A stretch of DNA of 64,000 nucleotides from Clostridiales bacterium Firm_11 (GTDB taxonomy: Bacteria; Bacillota; Clostridia; Christensenellales; Aristaeellaceae). The notes beneath the pieces were generated by a model. That model saw only the letters and a program-made list of their open reading frames with translations. It did not search any database and was not told where the DNA came from. The translations under genes were made by a program, and so were the position numbers. Of this stretch, positions 31,301 to 39,337 are shown piece after piece (the stretch's first letter is position 1; the number at the start of each line of letters is the position of its first letter). Location: contig LVAQ01000027.1 of the NCBI GenBank assembly GCA_001604105.1, positions 1 through 64,000 on the forward strand, written 5' to 3'.

Positions 31301-33386
31301 CGAGCGCAGGCTGTCCATGCTCAGTCATCTTTACTGGACGTTGCCCTGTTGCATCCTGCAAATGAACCTGGAAGACCCGCCCAAGCCTGTTTTCTATAAC
31401 CGGGCCTGCTGGGAATTGTTTGGCTTCCACACCAAAGAAGCGTTTGACGAAGTGGCGAGCCGAGATCTCTTCTCGCTGATTGTCCCGGAGAACAGGGAAA
31501 CGTTCCTTGCGCAGCTTAAGCGCTGCCGTGAAAAACGCATGGTGGAGAATATCGAGGTCACCGTTGCGCGCCCCGGCGGGGAGTGGGGGAGCCTGCGCGG
31601 CAGCGTTGCCATCAGCCATGGCAGTGACGGCCAGCCGCTGCTACAGCTGGTGCTGCTGGATACCACACTGCAACGCGAGCAGGAACTGCGCCTTACCCGC
31701 ACCAAGGCAACGCTGGAACGTACCACCGATATGCTCCAGCACCTGCTTGAGAATCTGCCGGTAGGCGTGACCTTGTTTGAATTCGGCTCGCTGGTAAGGG
31801 CGCTGTACATCAATACCCGCGCCTACAGTATGTTTGGGCTTAAGGATCATCAGCCGGAGCGGTTTATGGAACTGATGCGGCTTTCCGCGTTCCATTTGCA
31901 CTGCGAGCTGGAAGGCAAGCCCATAGAGGTGATTGACGATAACGGTACGGATTTAGGCAGTGTGGTACGCCTGACACGGGATGATGGACTTCCGTTTTGG
32001 CTGCGTACATACTACACCATTGTACCGCAGAACAACTCACCGCCGCTATGCTATGCGGTACTTGTGGATGTAAGCAACCAAGTGCAGATGGAACGCGCCT
32101 ACAACCGCCAAAGCGAGCTTTACCGCATCATGATGGAGGATTCCCAACAGATTTTCTTTGATTATGATTTGGAAAAAGATGTGATACACTACACGCTGCG
32201 CTTACCTTCCGGCGAGCGGGAAGAACGCACCGTGCAAACCTACTCCAAAAGCCTTCGGCACAGCCTGATTATCCATCCGGATTACACGGGCGGTTTGCTC
32301 AACGCCTTGAAACGGTATTGCAGAACGCGCCAACCGGGTACGTATGAGTATCTTGCTGATTATTACCATACCGGAGAGTTTCGCTGGTACCGCGCGTATT
32401 TCCGCACCATTGCGGATGAGAGCGGGTTTTTATATCGCATGGTTGGGCGTGTGGTGGATATTCAGGAGGAGAAGCAACGTGAGGCGCAGTTGGGGCAGGC
32501 CAAGGTGTTCCGGCGCGCGGTCAATCAAGTGAGCCTGTTTGTGTTTGCTTTTGAACTGCCGGAGATGGCGCCGCACTTGCTCAGCTGTGAAGAAGTTCGC
32601 CGCTCGGGGTTTCATGCCTACCTAGATTATCTCGCCCAGGATCGCAACGAAACGCTCATTCACCCAGAAGAGCGCGGTGCGCTGCTGGATGCCATTGATC
32701 CGCAAAACCTCGTCGCGCGCTACCGCGCTGGCGAGCGCGAATTTACGGTACCCTTTCGCGCGCTGAATCGGAAGAAAAACTGGGTATGGCTTGAGATGAA
32801 CATTCATCTTTCCGCAGGGGAAGGGAAAAACAATGTCGGCGGCATCGGATATGTACGCGTGATCGACGCGCAGAAAAAACTGGAGCGCAAAGCGTGCTTC
32901 GATGGATTGACGCAGCTGCTGAACCGTGCCACGGTTGAGGAGCGTATCGAACATGCGCTGGTTGAAGGCGAAGTGCCAAGCTGCCTGCTGATACTGGATG
33001 TGGATAATTTCAAAAGTGTCAACGATTTGTTTGGGCACCGTGCGGGGGATGAACTGCTTTCCAAACTTGCAGGCACCTTGCGTGCCCGCCTGCGGCAGAG
33101 CGATCTGGTAGGCCGCCTGGGCGGGGATGAGTTTGTGGCATTGCTTAAGGGCGCTACGGAGCAGGTTGCGCGGGATAAAGGAACGGAGTTGCTGGCCGCC
33201 ATTGAGGCGCTTACCTTCACGTTGCCCCACGCTTCGCCGGTGACCATATCCATCGGGTACGCCTGTGCGCCGCAGGATGGCATGACCTTTGCCGAGCTCT
33301 ATGCCAAAGCGGATCAAGCCCTGTATACTGCAAAACGGCGCGGAAAAAACCGCTGCTGCTCACCTCGTGATCTGGATGAACCCTGA
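28365..33386 (+). CDS. Giant REC-GGDEF-EAL-multiPAS-GGDEF c-di-GMP protein
   Basis: A 1673-residue soluble protein with no membrane segment. Residues 1-120 form a receiver-like domain with the acidic pair (E9, D10) and K107, but the phospho-acceptor position is serine (VLLSLACEG, S54). Residues 125-285 are a degenerate GGDEF domain (site reads ESDRF, 208-212). Residues 295-545 are an EAL phosphodiesterase with an intact catalytic set: EALVRW (330-), DDFGSGYSS (451-), K472, E508 in VAEGVET and Q528. Residues 560-1480 contain several PAS-like modules, for example around 570-680, 750-840 and 1010-1120. Residues 1505-1665 are a complete GGDEF (1586-1590) preceded by an RQSD inhibitory site. It can therefore probably both make and degrade c-di-GMP, with opposite activities at the two ends. 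Confidence 0.9.
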   Translation: MSRKILLIEDDAEERAAHLATLAAHYDVMVAEDCASALTALKHGMAEIKCVLLSLACEGAFDFLATKRVNMLLHGVPVVAIAQRDADDQELRALSLDATDVTFRPIKPEMLLQRVRNLLKLSENIALRRALERDPLTGIFNRDTFVRRTARMLRKKAVEIYHLQVWDVEHFKVINDLFGMGTGDKVLCAIAHYLNEQLRGAGTYARLESDRFALCYPARLFEARSLVDGINQHLEEMSMGIRMVVYAGVYQVDDAAITVDQMCDRAFMALKTIKGSYHERFAYYDSAMRERLMVEQRVTNEMNTALAQKQFCFYLQPIYNITTGEPSSAEALVRWEHPTRGLIPPMEFIPLFERNGFITKLDAYLMESVCQYQSDLLSRGIKPLPISVNLSRLNLLNPALAQDITDTVERFKLPHQYIKFEITESAYTDHPEQLLSAVEKLQQKGFAILMDDFGSGYSSLSMLKELPVDILKVDMQFLVDMESNGRAANVMASIIRMAKWLGIVVVAEGVETHAQVSFLRSMGCDEAQGYLLAKPMPAEAFTALLENPAAMRRQQESNREKILSDYDLQSLWEGNQHVNILFSGMIGAIGLYEKTGDSLEALRVNEGFFELMGSTPQSLLERDHNAFSRMEPIDFQKLLKACDRAAQTHAIEQVQVRCPRAHGHILWLDIKIRHLGSVNKQELFYFALTDITRQKELERNYQLFQYGAVLLDAYYHVLEINYTDNIATSFDSVGDEQYHTITKPLESTVRSLLEQNTHPEDRERFAEALSRENIEKSFADTERRAILLDLRTKGRDDAYHWTRVTIFRMEDPAGKLRTLFCSRHIDEQKKNEQIQAEYLMLQAKQQEQERYRTILEQTQTALLAWAPEAACAEGNALAGSYRLSKVSFRALVTANLPPDVCEPQDLAALRAFLKGMEKHKGASRLIRLTLTNGETRWCKLSITVQRAQEGDITAVLAIINDVDHEHRIQLQLDAQRLQNERRLSMLSHLYWTLPCCILQMNLEDPPKPVFYNRACWELFGFHTKEAFDEVASRDLFSLIVPENRETFLAQLKRCREKRMVENIEVTVARPGGEWGSLRGSVAISHGSDGQPLLQLVLLDTTLQREQELRLTRTKATLERTTDMLQHLLENLPVGVTLFEFGSLVRALYINTRAYSMFGLKDHQPERFMELMRLSAFHLHCELEGKPIEVIDDNGTDLGSVVRLTRDDGLPFWLRTYYTIVPQNNSPPLCYAVLVDVSNQVQMERAYNRQSELYRIMMEDSQQIFFDYDLEKDVIHYTLRLPSGEREERTVQTYSKSLRHSLIIHPDYTGGLLNALKRYCRTRQPGTYEYLADYYHTGEFRWYRAYFRTIADESGFLYRMVGRVVDIQEEKQREAQLGQAKVFRRAVNQVSLFVFAFELPEMAPHLLSCEEVRRSGFHAYLDYLAQDRNETLIHPEERGALLDAIDPQNLVARYRAGEREFTVPFRALNRKKNWVWLEMNIHLSAGEGKNNVGGIGYVRVIDAQKKLERKACFDGLTQLLNRATVEERIEHALVEGEVPSCLLILDVDNFKSVNDLFGHRAGDELLSKLAGTLRARLRQSDLVGRLGGDEFVALLKGATEQVARDKGTELLAAIEALTFTLPHASPVTISIGYACAPQDGMTFAELYAKADQALYTAKRRGKNRCCSPRDLDEP

Positions 33387-33412
33387 CTTTGAACAGGGTA
33401 AAAAACCCTATT

Positions 33413-33450
33413 AAAGACGGATGCATGCGCTATTGCATGCATCCGTCTTT
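33413..33450. terminator. Terminator between c-di-GMP gene and glycerate kinase
   Basis: Perfect 16-base stem AAAGACGGATGCATGC (33413-33428) and GCATGCATCCGTCTTT (33435-33450), 6-base loop. It lies between two convergent genes and may serve both. A smaller AGGGT/ACCCT hairpin sits just before it at 33395-33409. Confidence 0.8.
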
Positions 33451-33626
33451 GGTACAAAAGGCGCTGGTGCCTGCGTTTGTATAGGCAATCCAAAGCGCCT
33501 GTGCGGCATGGGCCAAAGGGTAGGCTTTGTATGAATGAGCGTTGGGTTCCTTGGAAACCAACCAGCCGATGCTGGCATCGGCAACGGACGCACCGATTCG
33601 CGCAATACGTTTGGCGAAGCGCAGCG

Positions 33627-34862
33627 TCATCTGCGGATCATCACAACGGCCACGTCGTTGACTTTGGTGCCGGTGTGCCCGGTGACCAGCAAGCCGTCGC
33701 AGGCGCGCAGGGCATGGTAGCTGTCATTGTTGAGCAGGGCGTTATCGACATCCAGCCCTGCTGCGCGCAATCTGCCCAGCGTACGGCAATCCACAAAACC
33801 GCCCGCGGCATCGGTTGGGCCGTCGATACCATCGCTGCTAAAGCTAAAGATGGCGGTATCCCGCAGGCCTTCCAGCCTTGGTGCGGCAGCCAGCGAAAGC
33901 TCCTGATTACGGCCGCCTTTGCCTGTGCCCCTGACTTGAACGCTTGCTTCACCGCCCGCTACAAACGCAAGTGAACGCGTTTCGCCCTGATGGGAATGCG
34001 CGATGGCGCTGAGCATACGCCCGGCTTCGCGCGCTTCACAATCCAGCCTGTCGGTCAGTACGCAGGTTTCATACCCCAGGCTTTGCAGCGCGTGCGCGGT
34101 TGCGCGCGTGAGCATGGCCACATTGCCAACCACGCGCGTTTCGGCGTTGGGGAGCAGTTTGGGCGTTTCGCGACGCATCAGCCGGATCAGCGGTTCCGGC
34201 GCGTCAGGGAAGAGCCGTAACAGCGTACGCTCGGCTTCAACGGCCGTGACGGGGTCGGGGGATATGGGGCCGGAAGCGATGGTTTCGGGCGCGTCGCCCA
34301 TCACATCGGATAAAAGCAGCCCGATGACGGTCGCGGGCGCACAGAGCTTTGCAAAACGACCGCCCTTCACGGCGGATAGGCGCTTGCGGATGATGTTGAT
34401 CTCGGTAATATCCGCGCCGGAATGCCAGAGGGCATTCAGCGTTGTCTCAAAGAGAGGAAGGGGAACAAGCGGCTTTTCGAAGACCGCCGAACCGCCGCCG
34501 GATATGAGCATGAGTACGGTATCATCAACGTTCAACCCTTGCACCATCGCGATAGCCGCATCGGCAGCGCGTACGCTGTTGGCGTCGGGCACGGGATGGC
34601 CGGCCTCCATGGTAGTGAAGCGCGGCAGATTGCCATAGGTATATCCATATTTGGTGATGATAAGCCCGCAATCGATTTGTTCCCCCAACGTTTGGCTGGC
34701 AGCAGAGGCCATGCTCCATGCCGCCTTGCCGATGGAGATCACCCGCAGGCGTCCGCCGAAGCGTTTCAGGCTTGCAAGCGCCCTGCGAAGGGCGTTCTTT
34801 GGCTGGGTAGCCTGTAGCGCCGCTTCAATTACGCTTTGCGCATCCTCCCGTAGCGTGCTCAA
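33627..34862 (-). CDS. Glycerate 2-kinase (MOFRL family)
   Basis: A 411-residue GckA/TtuD-type glycerate kinase, which phosphorylates D-glycerate at the 2-position and feeds glycolysis. The N-terminal lobe shows VISIGKAAWSMASAA, the glycine-rich LMLISGGGSAVFEKP nucleotide loop and INIIRKRLSAVKGGRFA. The C-terminal MOFRL domain has AFVAGGEASVQVRGTGKGGRNQE and SFSSDGIDGPTDAAGGF. The start is a TTG at 34862 with GGAGGTG upstream. It is monocistronic, with its own promoter. No glyoxylate or tartronate-pathway gene lies next to it, so the source of glycerate is not indicated. Confidence 0.92.
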   Translation of the reverse strand: MSTLREDAQSVIEAALQATQPKNALRRALASLKRFGGRLRVISIGKAAWSMASAASQTLGEQIDCGLIITKYGYTYGNLPRFTTMEAGHPVPDANSVRAADAAIAMVQGLNVDDTVLMLISGGGSAVFEKPLVPLPLFETTLNALWHSGADITEINIIRKRLSAVKGGRFAKLCAPATVIGLLLSDVMGDAPETIASGPISPDPVTAVEAERTLLRLFPDAPEPLIRLMRRETPKLLPNAETRVVGNVAMLTRATAHALQSLGYETCVLTDRLDCEAREAGRMLSAIAHSHQGETRSLAFVAGGEASVQVRGTGKGGRNQELSLAAAPRLEGLRDTAIFSFSSDGIDGPTDAAGGFVDCRTLGRLRAAGLDVDNALLNNDSYHALRACDGLLVTGHTGTKVNDVAVVMIRR

Positions 34863-34897
34863 AGCAGCACCTCCTCTTTGGTTTGCGTTGAAATTGG

Positions 34898-34927
34898 ATT
34901 CTACAAGCGTATATTCTCTGTTGTCAA
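34898..34927 (-). promoter_or_regulatory. Promoter of glycerate kinase gene
   Basis: TTGACA (34922-34927) and TAGAAT (34898-34903) on the minus strand, 18-base spacer, about 25 bases before the ribosome site. The remaining gap up to 35105 shows no gene. Confidence 0.7.
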
Positions 34928-35105
34928 TGGGAATTCCTGTGTGGCGCGCATGTTTATCGATGAGGCGGACGCAAGCCAGATGTTAACGGGGTTTCCAAAC
35001 AGCATGCTACCATGGACGTTTACGGGTGTGAAAGCATCAAGAGAACTGCGGTTACCGTCGCCTTGGCGGCAGATTTTTGTGGAATGTTGTTGTAGTTGCG
35101 CTGCG

Positions 35106-35151
35106 TCATCAAACAAGCAGCACCGCTTGCGCGGCGCTGCTTGTTTGATGA
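35106..35151. terminator. Terminator after the GH3 gene
   Basis: Perfect 16-base stem TCATCAAACAAGCAGC (35106-35121) and GCTGCTTGTTTGATGA (35136-35151) with a 14-base loop, placed 5 bases past the GH3 stop on the minus strand. The U-tract is poor, but the stem is strong. Confidence 0.75.
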
Positions 35152-35155
35152 TTGG

Positions 35156-37234
35156 TTATGCGAACGTGACGTCAACGGACAGGGGAGCCTGACCAAGCAA
35201 CGCGGCGCTGCGGCGGTCGGGTTGGCTGCCGCCTGCATACAGTGTAAATCGCCTGCCTTGCGTAACGCGCTTGCCCTCGGTATCCACAGCGGTGAATGCT
35301 TCCTTACGGATGGGCAGCGTGATCTGCGTACGTTCTCCCTTGGCGAGATGGATCCGCTTTACGGCGCACAGGCTATGGTTTCGTACGGCAAAGGGAGCGT
35401 CATGATCCTTGATATAGACCTGCACGACCTCATCACCGTCAAGGGCGCCCGTGTTTTCCACCGTGACGGTCATCTCTCCGTTTGCGTAACGTGCATCGCG
35501 ATAGATAAACTGGGTATAGCTCAGGCCATACCCAAACGGGTACAGCACTTCGCCGTCAAAGTAGCGGTAGGTGCGCTTATCCATGGCATAATCTTCAAAA
35601 TCAGGCAGATCCAGCGTGCTTCGATAGAACGTCACGGGAAGCCTTGCGCTGGGGTTTGCCTCGCCAAACAGGATGCGCGCCAGCGCGGTGCCGCCCGCTT
35701 GCCCCGGATACCATGCCTGCAGGATAGCGTTGCCCTGCTCTACGGCCAACGCGCTGCCGACGGCTAGCACCACAATCACTGGCTTGCCAACGGCCAGCAC
35801 AGCATCCAGCAGTTTTTGCTGGCTGGGGGGCAGCTCAAGGCTGTTCTTATCGCCGGACGAGTATTCGTTGCCGGTATCGCCTTCTTCCCCTTCCAGCGTC
35901 GCGTCTAGCCCCAGGCAGAGGATGCTCACATCACAGCGTTCCGCAACAGCCACCGCTTCGGCCAGGCGATCTGCCGCCATGGCCAGGTTGCTGGTGCGAT
36001 CCTGATAAAGATGGCAGCCCTGCGAGTAGAATACGCGCGCCTTGCCCTTACAGGCCGCGCGAATGCCCTCCAAAAAGGTTACATACCGCGAGGAGGTGCC
36101 GTTATAGTTGCCTTCCAGCGCGGCGATGCTGTCACTGTTGGGGCCGATTACGCCTACGTTTTTCAGCTCGCCGAGGGCAAGGGGCAAGACGCCATCGTTC
36201 TTGAGCAGCACCATGCTTTTTTCCGCAACGGATTGGGCAAAGGCATCGTGCGCATCGGTATCGTTTGCATCATAGGCGATGGTATCATACTCGCTGCCTT
36301 CGCCCAGCAGACCCAGCAGGAAGCGCGTCGTCATCAAGCGTTCACACGCCGTGGTGATTTGAGCCTCCGTCACGCGCCCTTCCTGATAGGCGGCCAGCAA
36401 CTGCAAGTAGACATCCCCACAGTTGAGATCACAACCATTTTCCAGCGCCAGCGCAGCGCTTTCCGGGGCGGTATCGGTCACATGGTGGTGCTCGTGAAAA
36501 TCCTTGATCGCCCAGCAATCGCTCACCACGTGGCCTTCAAAGCCCCACATTCCGCGCAGGATATCCACAAGGAGGGTCTTGCTGCCGCAGGCGGGTTCGC
36601 CGTTGACGCGGTTGTAGGCACCCATTACGCTTTCTACATCCGCCTCATGCACCAACGCTTCAAAGGCAGGCAGGTACGTCTCCCACAGATCCTTTGGGTT
36701 GACCACCGCATCAAAGCTGTGGCGCACCGCTTCGGGGCCGGAGTGCACGGCAAAATGCTTGGCGCAGGCTGCTGTTTTCAGGGTTTTTCCCTTGCCCTGC
36801 AACCCTTTGACAAACGCCACGCCAAGGCGCGCCGTCAGGTAGGGATCTTCGCCATACGTTTCCTGCCCGCGTCCCCAGCGAGGGTCGCGGAAGATGTTCA
36901 CATTGGGCGTCCACATGGTCAGACCCTTGTAAATGTCGCGATCCTCATGCGCGGATTGCATATTGTACTTGGCGCGCGCCTCGGTGGAAACGGTATCGGC
37001 GATGGTTTCCGCCAGCGTCTCGTCAAAGGTGGCGGCAATGCCGATGGCCTGCGGAAACACTGTGGCCGTGCCCGCGCGCGCCACCCCGTGCAGCGCTTCG
37101 TTCCACCAGTTATAGGCGGGTATGCCCAGCCTTGGGATGGCGGGAGCCTGGTAGCGTAGCTGTGCAGCCTTTTCATCAAGGGTCATCTGCGCGACCAAAT
37201 CCCTTGCCATCTTTCGTGCGGTTTCTCTATCCAT
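35156..37234 (-). CDS. Glycoside hydrolase family 3 (beta-glucosidase/beta-xylosidase)
   Basis: A 692-residue cytoplasmic GH3 enzyme with no signal peptide. The N-terminal barrel shows YNWWNEALHGVARAG, TPNVNIFRDPRWGRGQETYG and the substrate-binding KHFAVHSGPEAVRH. The nucleophile aspartate is in GHVVSDCWAI near residue 239. The C-terminal alpha/beta sandwich (VAEKSMVLLKNDGVLPL) and fibronectin-like domain (YPFGYGLSYTQF) complete the long form. YNWWNEALHGVA is commonest in beta-xylosidases of the XynB3/BxlB group, so xylo-oligosaccharide cleavage is a good guess but not proven. The ATG at 37234 has AGGAGG 9 bases upstream. Uptake of oligosaccharides must be encoded elsewhere. Confidence 0.9.
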   Translation of the reverse strand: MDRETARKMARDLVAQMTLDEKAAQLRYQAPAIPRLGIPAYNWWNEALHGVARAGTATVFPQAIGIAATFDETLAETIADTVSTEARAKYNMQSAHEDRDIYKGLTMWTPNVNIFRDPRWGRGQETYGEDPYLTARLGVAFVKGLQGKGKTLKTAACAKHFAVHSGPEAVRHSFDAVVNPKDLWETYLPAFEALVHEADVESVMGAYNRVNGEPACGSKTLLVDILRGMWGFEGHVVSDCWAIKDFHEHHHVTDTAPESAALALENGCDLNCGDVYLQLLAAYQEGRVTEAQITTACERLMTTRFLLGLLGEGSEYDTIAYDANDTDAHDAFAQSVAEKSMVLLKNDGVLPLALGELKNVGVIGPNSDSIAALEGNYNGTSSRYVTFLEGIRAACKGKARVFYSQGCHLYQDRTSNLAMAADRLAEAVAVAERCDVSILCLGLDATLEGEEGDTGNEYSSGDKNSLELPPSQQKLLDAVLAVGKPVIVVLAVGSALAVEQGNAILQAWYPGQAGGTALARILFGEANPSARLPVTFYRSTLDLPDFEDYAMDKRTYRYFDGEVLYPFGYGLSYTQFIYRDARYANGEMTVTVENTGALDGDEVVQVYIKDHDAPFAVRNHSLCAVKRIHLAKGERTQITLPIRKEAFTAVDTEGKRVTQGRRFTLYAGGSQPDRRSAALLGQAPLSVDVTFA

Positions 37235-37387
37235 TTGGAACATCCTCCTAAAACACGGCATTGAGCCGGTTTACTTGCGTCTGCTATCAGTATACGCCTT
37301 TTGAAAGCGCGATTCCTGTTTGACATATCAGCAAAAGCATTCAATCCATATGCCCTTGTCACCTGCCACTGGATGGGTTATGAGGCA

Positions 37388-39091
37388 CTAGCGCTTGCTG
37401 AATTTTTTAACCAGACCAAACAGGGTTGCTGCCAACTTGCTTTGTTCCTTTGCTGAACTTGCCTGCATGTGCTCCACCAAAGCCGTAAGTCGCTGCAATG
37501 CATCTTGCAGCTGACCATAGGCGGCGGAATCCGGTTGCTTTTTTTGCTTGCGGGATGAAAGCCATGCAGCGGGCTTGGTTTCAGAAGCGCTTGCTTGTGC
37601 GTGCAATTGTCCGGCATCCTCATCCCCGCGGGCAATCGCATTTGCTTCCGCGTGTGTGAGCAGTACTTTGTTGCCTTCGGTAAGCATTTTGTCTACGGCA
37701 AGATCCCAGCTTTCGCCGTTATAGGGGGCGGTGGCATTCCTGCCCAAGGCATCGCGCAGATGCGCGGCAAAGCCTTCCGCCACCTCGGTTTCGCCATGGG
37801 TCACAAACACATGGCGTACGTTCGCGTCAAAGTGACCGATCCAAGTGAGCAGCCCTTCACGGTCGGCATGGCCGCTGATGCCTGCCAGCTTGCGGATGGT
37901 CGCGTTTACGGTGATGTTTTCCCCAAACAGTTTGACTTCTTTGGCGCCGTCTACCAACTGGCGGCCGAGCGTGCCCTGGCTTTGGTAGCCTACAAAGAGC
38001 ACGGTGCATTCCGCGCGCCACAGGTTGTGCTTCAAGTGGTGGCGAATACGCCCCGCATCGCACATGCCGCTGGCGGAAATGATCACTTTGGGGGTGGGAT
38101 CCTCATTGATAGCCTTGCTGTCCTCCGCGGTCACGGATACATGTAACCCATCAAACTGGATGGGGTTAATACCGCGATCGATGAGCGAGAGCGTTTCTTC
38201 ATCCACACAGCAAATCATGTGTTCATTAAATACGTTGGTAGCTTCGATGGCAAGCGGACTGTCCAGATAAACCTGGAAATCCGCGCCGGATGTGACAAGC
38301 TTTTCTTCCTTGAGCTTGCGGAAAAAGTATAAAAGTTCCTGCGTACGGCCTACCGCGAAGCTGGGGATGACCACATTGCCGCCGCGGGACAGCGTTTCGC
38401 TCAAAATTTGTGCCAGCTCCGCAACATAATCCGGCGTGGGGCCATGGCTGCGGTTGCCATAGGTGGATTCCATCACCACATAATCCGCCTGTGTGATGTA
38501 ATCAGGATCGCGCAGCATCGGCTGGTGCAGGTTGCCGATATCGCCGGAGAAAGCGATTTTTTGCGTTTGCCCATCCTCCGTAATGCTGACAACGATGGAC
38601 GCGGAGCCCAGCAGATGCCCCACGTCCACCAACCGTATGGTGATGCCGTCGCACACACGCACATCGGTATCGTAATCGCAGGGGACAAAGAGCTTGGTGG
38701 TTTCATCGGCGTGGACGGTTTCATAGAGAGGTTCGACGTTTGGCGCGCCGCTGCGCAGTGCCTTGCGGTTTTTCCACTCCGCATCCATCTCCTGAATGTG
38801 CGCCGAATCCATCAACATGATGCTGCAAAGATCATGCGTGGCGCTGGTGGCAAAAATCTGCCCGTGAAATCCTTGTTTATAGAGCAGCGGCAGCCATCCG
38901 CTGTGATCGATGTGAGCATGGGTGAGGAAAACGTAATCCACCGCCGATGCCGCCACAGGGAGCGCGGCATTCTCATAGTAATTCTGTCCCTGCTCCATCC
39001 CATAATCCACCAGGATACGCTTGCCGCAAGCTTCCAAATAATACCGGCTGCCTGTCACCTCGCGCGCCGCGCCCAAAAAAGTCAGCTTCAT
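37388..39091 (-). CDS. Beta-CASP metallo-beta-lactamase RNase-type protein
   Basis: A 567-residue metallo-beta-lactamase fold protein of the CPSF73/YSH1-like group. Metal motif HAHIDHSG is near residue 58, with the further metal ligands in DVGHLLGSAS and FSGDIG. The beta-CASP insert has VIPSFAVGRTQELLY, IISASGMCDAGRI and SGHADREGLL, followed by VFVTHGE. Bacterial members act as RNA exo- or endonucleases. The last 80 residues are a low-complexity, lysine/glutamine-rich tail (for instance SSRKQKKQPDSAAYGQ) with a predicted coiled coil, longer than the core family. That tail could bind RNA or a partner. It is monocistronic, with a promoter at 39180-39208. Confidence 0.88.
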   Translation of the reverse strand: MKLTFLGAAREVTGSRYYLEACGKRILVDYGMEQGQNYYENAALPVAASAVDYVFLTHAHIDHSGWLPLLYKQGFHGQIFATSATHDLCSIMLMDSAHIQEMDAEWKNRKALRSGAPNVEPLYETVHADETTKLFVPCDYDTDVRVCDGITIRLVDVGHLLGSASIVVSITEDGQTQKIAFSGDIGNLHQPMLRDPDYITQADYVVMESTYGNRSHGPTPDYVAELAQILSETLSRGGNVVIPSFAVGRTQELLYFFRKLKEEKLVTSGADFQVYLDSPLAIEATNVFNEHMICCVDEETLSLIDRGINPIQFDGLHVSVTAEDSKAINEDPTPKVIISASGMCDAGRIRHHLKHNLWRAECTVLFVGYQSQGTLGRQLVDGAKEVKLFGENITVNATIRKLAGISGHADREGLLTWIGHFDANVRHVFVTHGETEVAEGFAAHLRDALGRNATAPYNGESWDLAVDKMLTEGNKVLLTHAEANAIARGDEDAGQLHAQASASETKPAAWLSSRKQKKQPDSAAYGQLQDALQRLTALVEHMQASSAKEQSKLAATLFGLVKKFSKR

Positions 39092-39179
39092 CGGTTACTG
39101 CCTCCACGTTTGCTCATTGCTTGCACAGGCACAGCATGGCGATGAACAGCCACTGCCCATGCGCTGGCAACATGGAACA

Positions 39180-39208
39180 ATTATAGCAAAGGAAGGGTGG
39201 TTTGCATA
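39180..39208 (-). promoter_or_regulatory. Promoter of the beta-CASP gene
   Basis: TATAAT (39180-39185) lies 17 bases from TATGCA (39203-39208) on the minus strand. The -10 is perfect and the -35 weak. Between here and uvrA an imperfect TGGCCGC/GCGGCCA hairpin (39266-39295) may be the uvrA 3' end. Confidence 0.5.
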
Positions 39209-39337
39209 CTGTGAAGTATCTGTGTGGGAGCTTATGGGAAAGCTGAATCAAGAGCACTATAGAACTGGCCGCGCTGCAACAGGGCGGAGCGGCCAATCGT
39301 AGGTACATCGTAATTGGTGTTTGCGAGAGCGCCGTCC

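Noticed and set aside
33477..33974. A 165-codon plus-strand frame
   Set aside because: Mostly antisense to glycerate kinase; no support.
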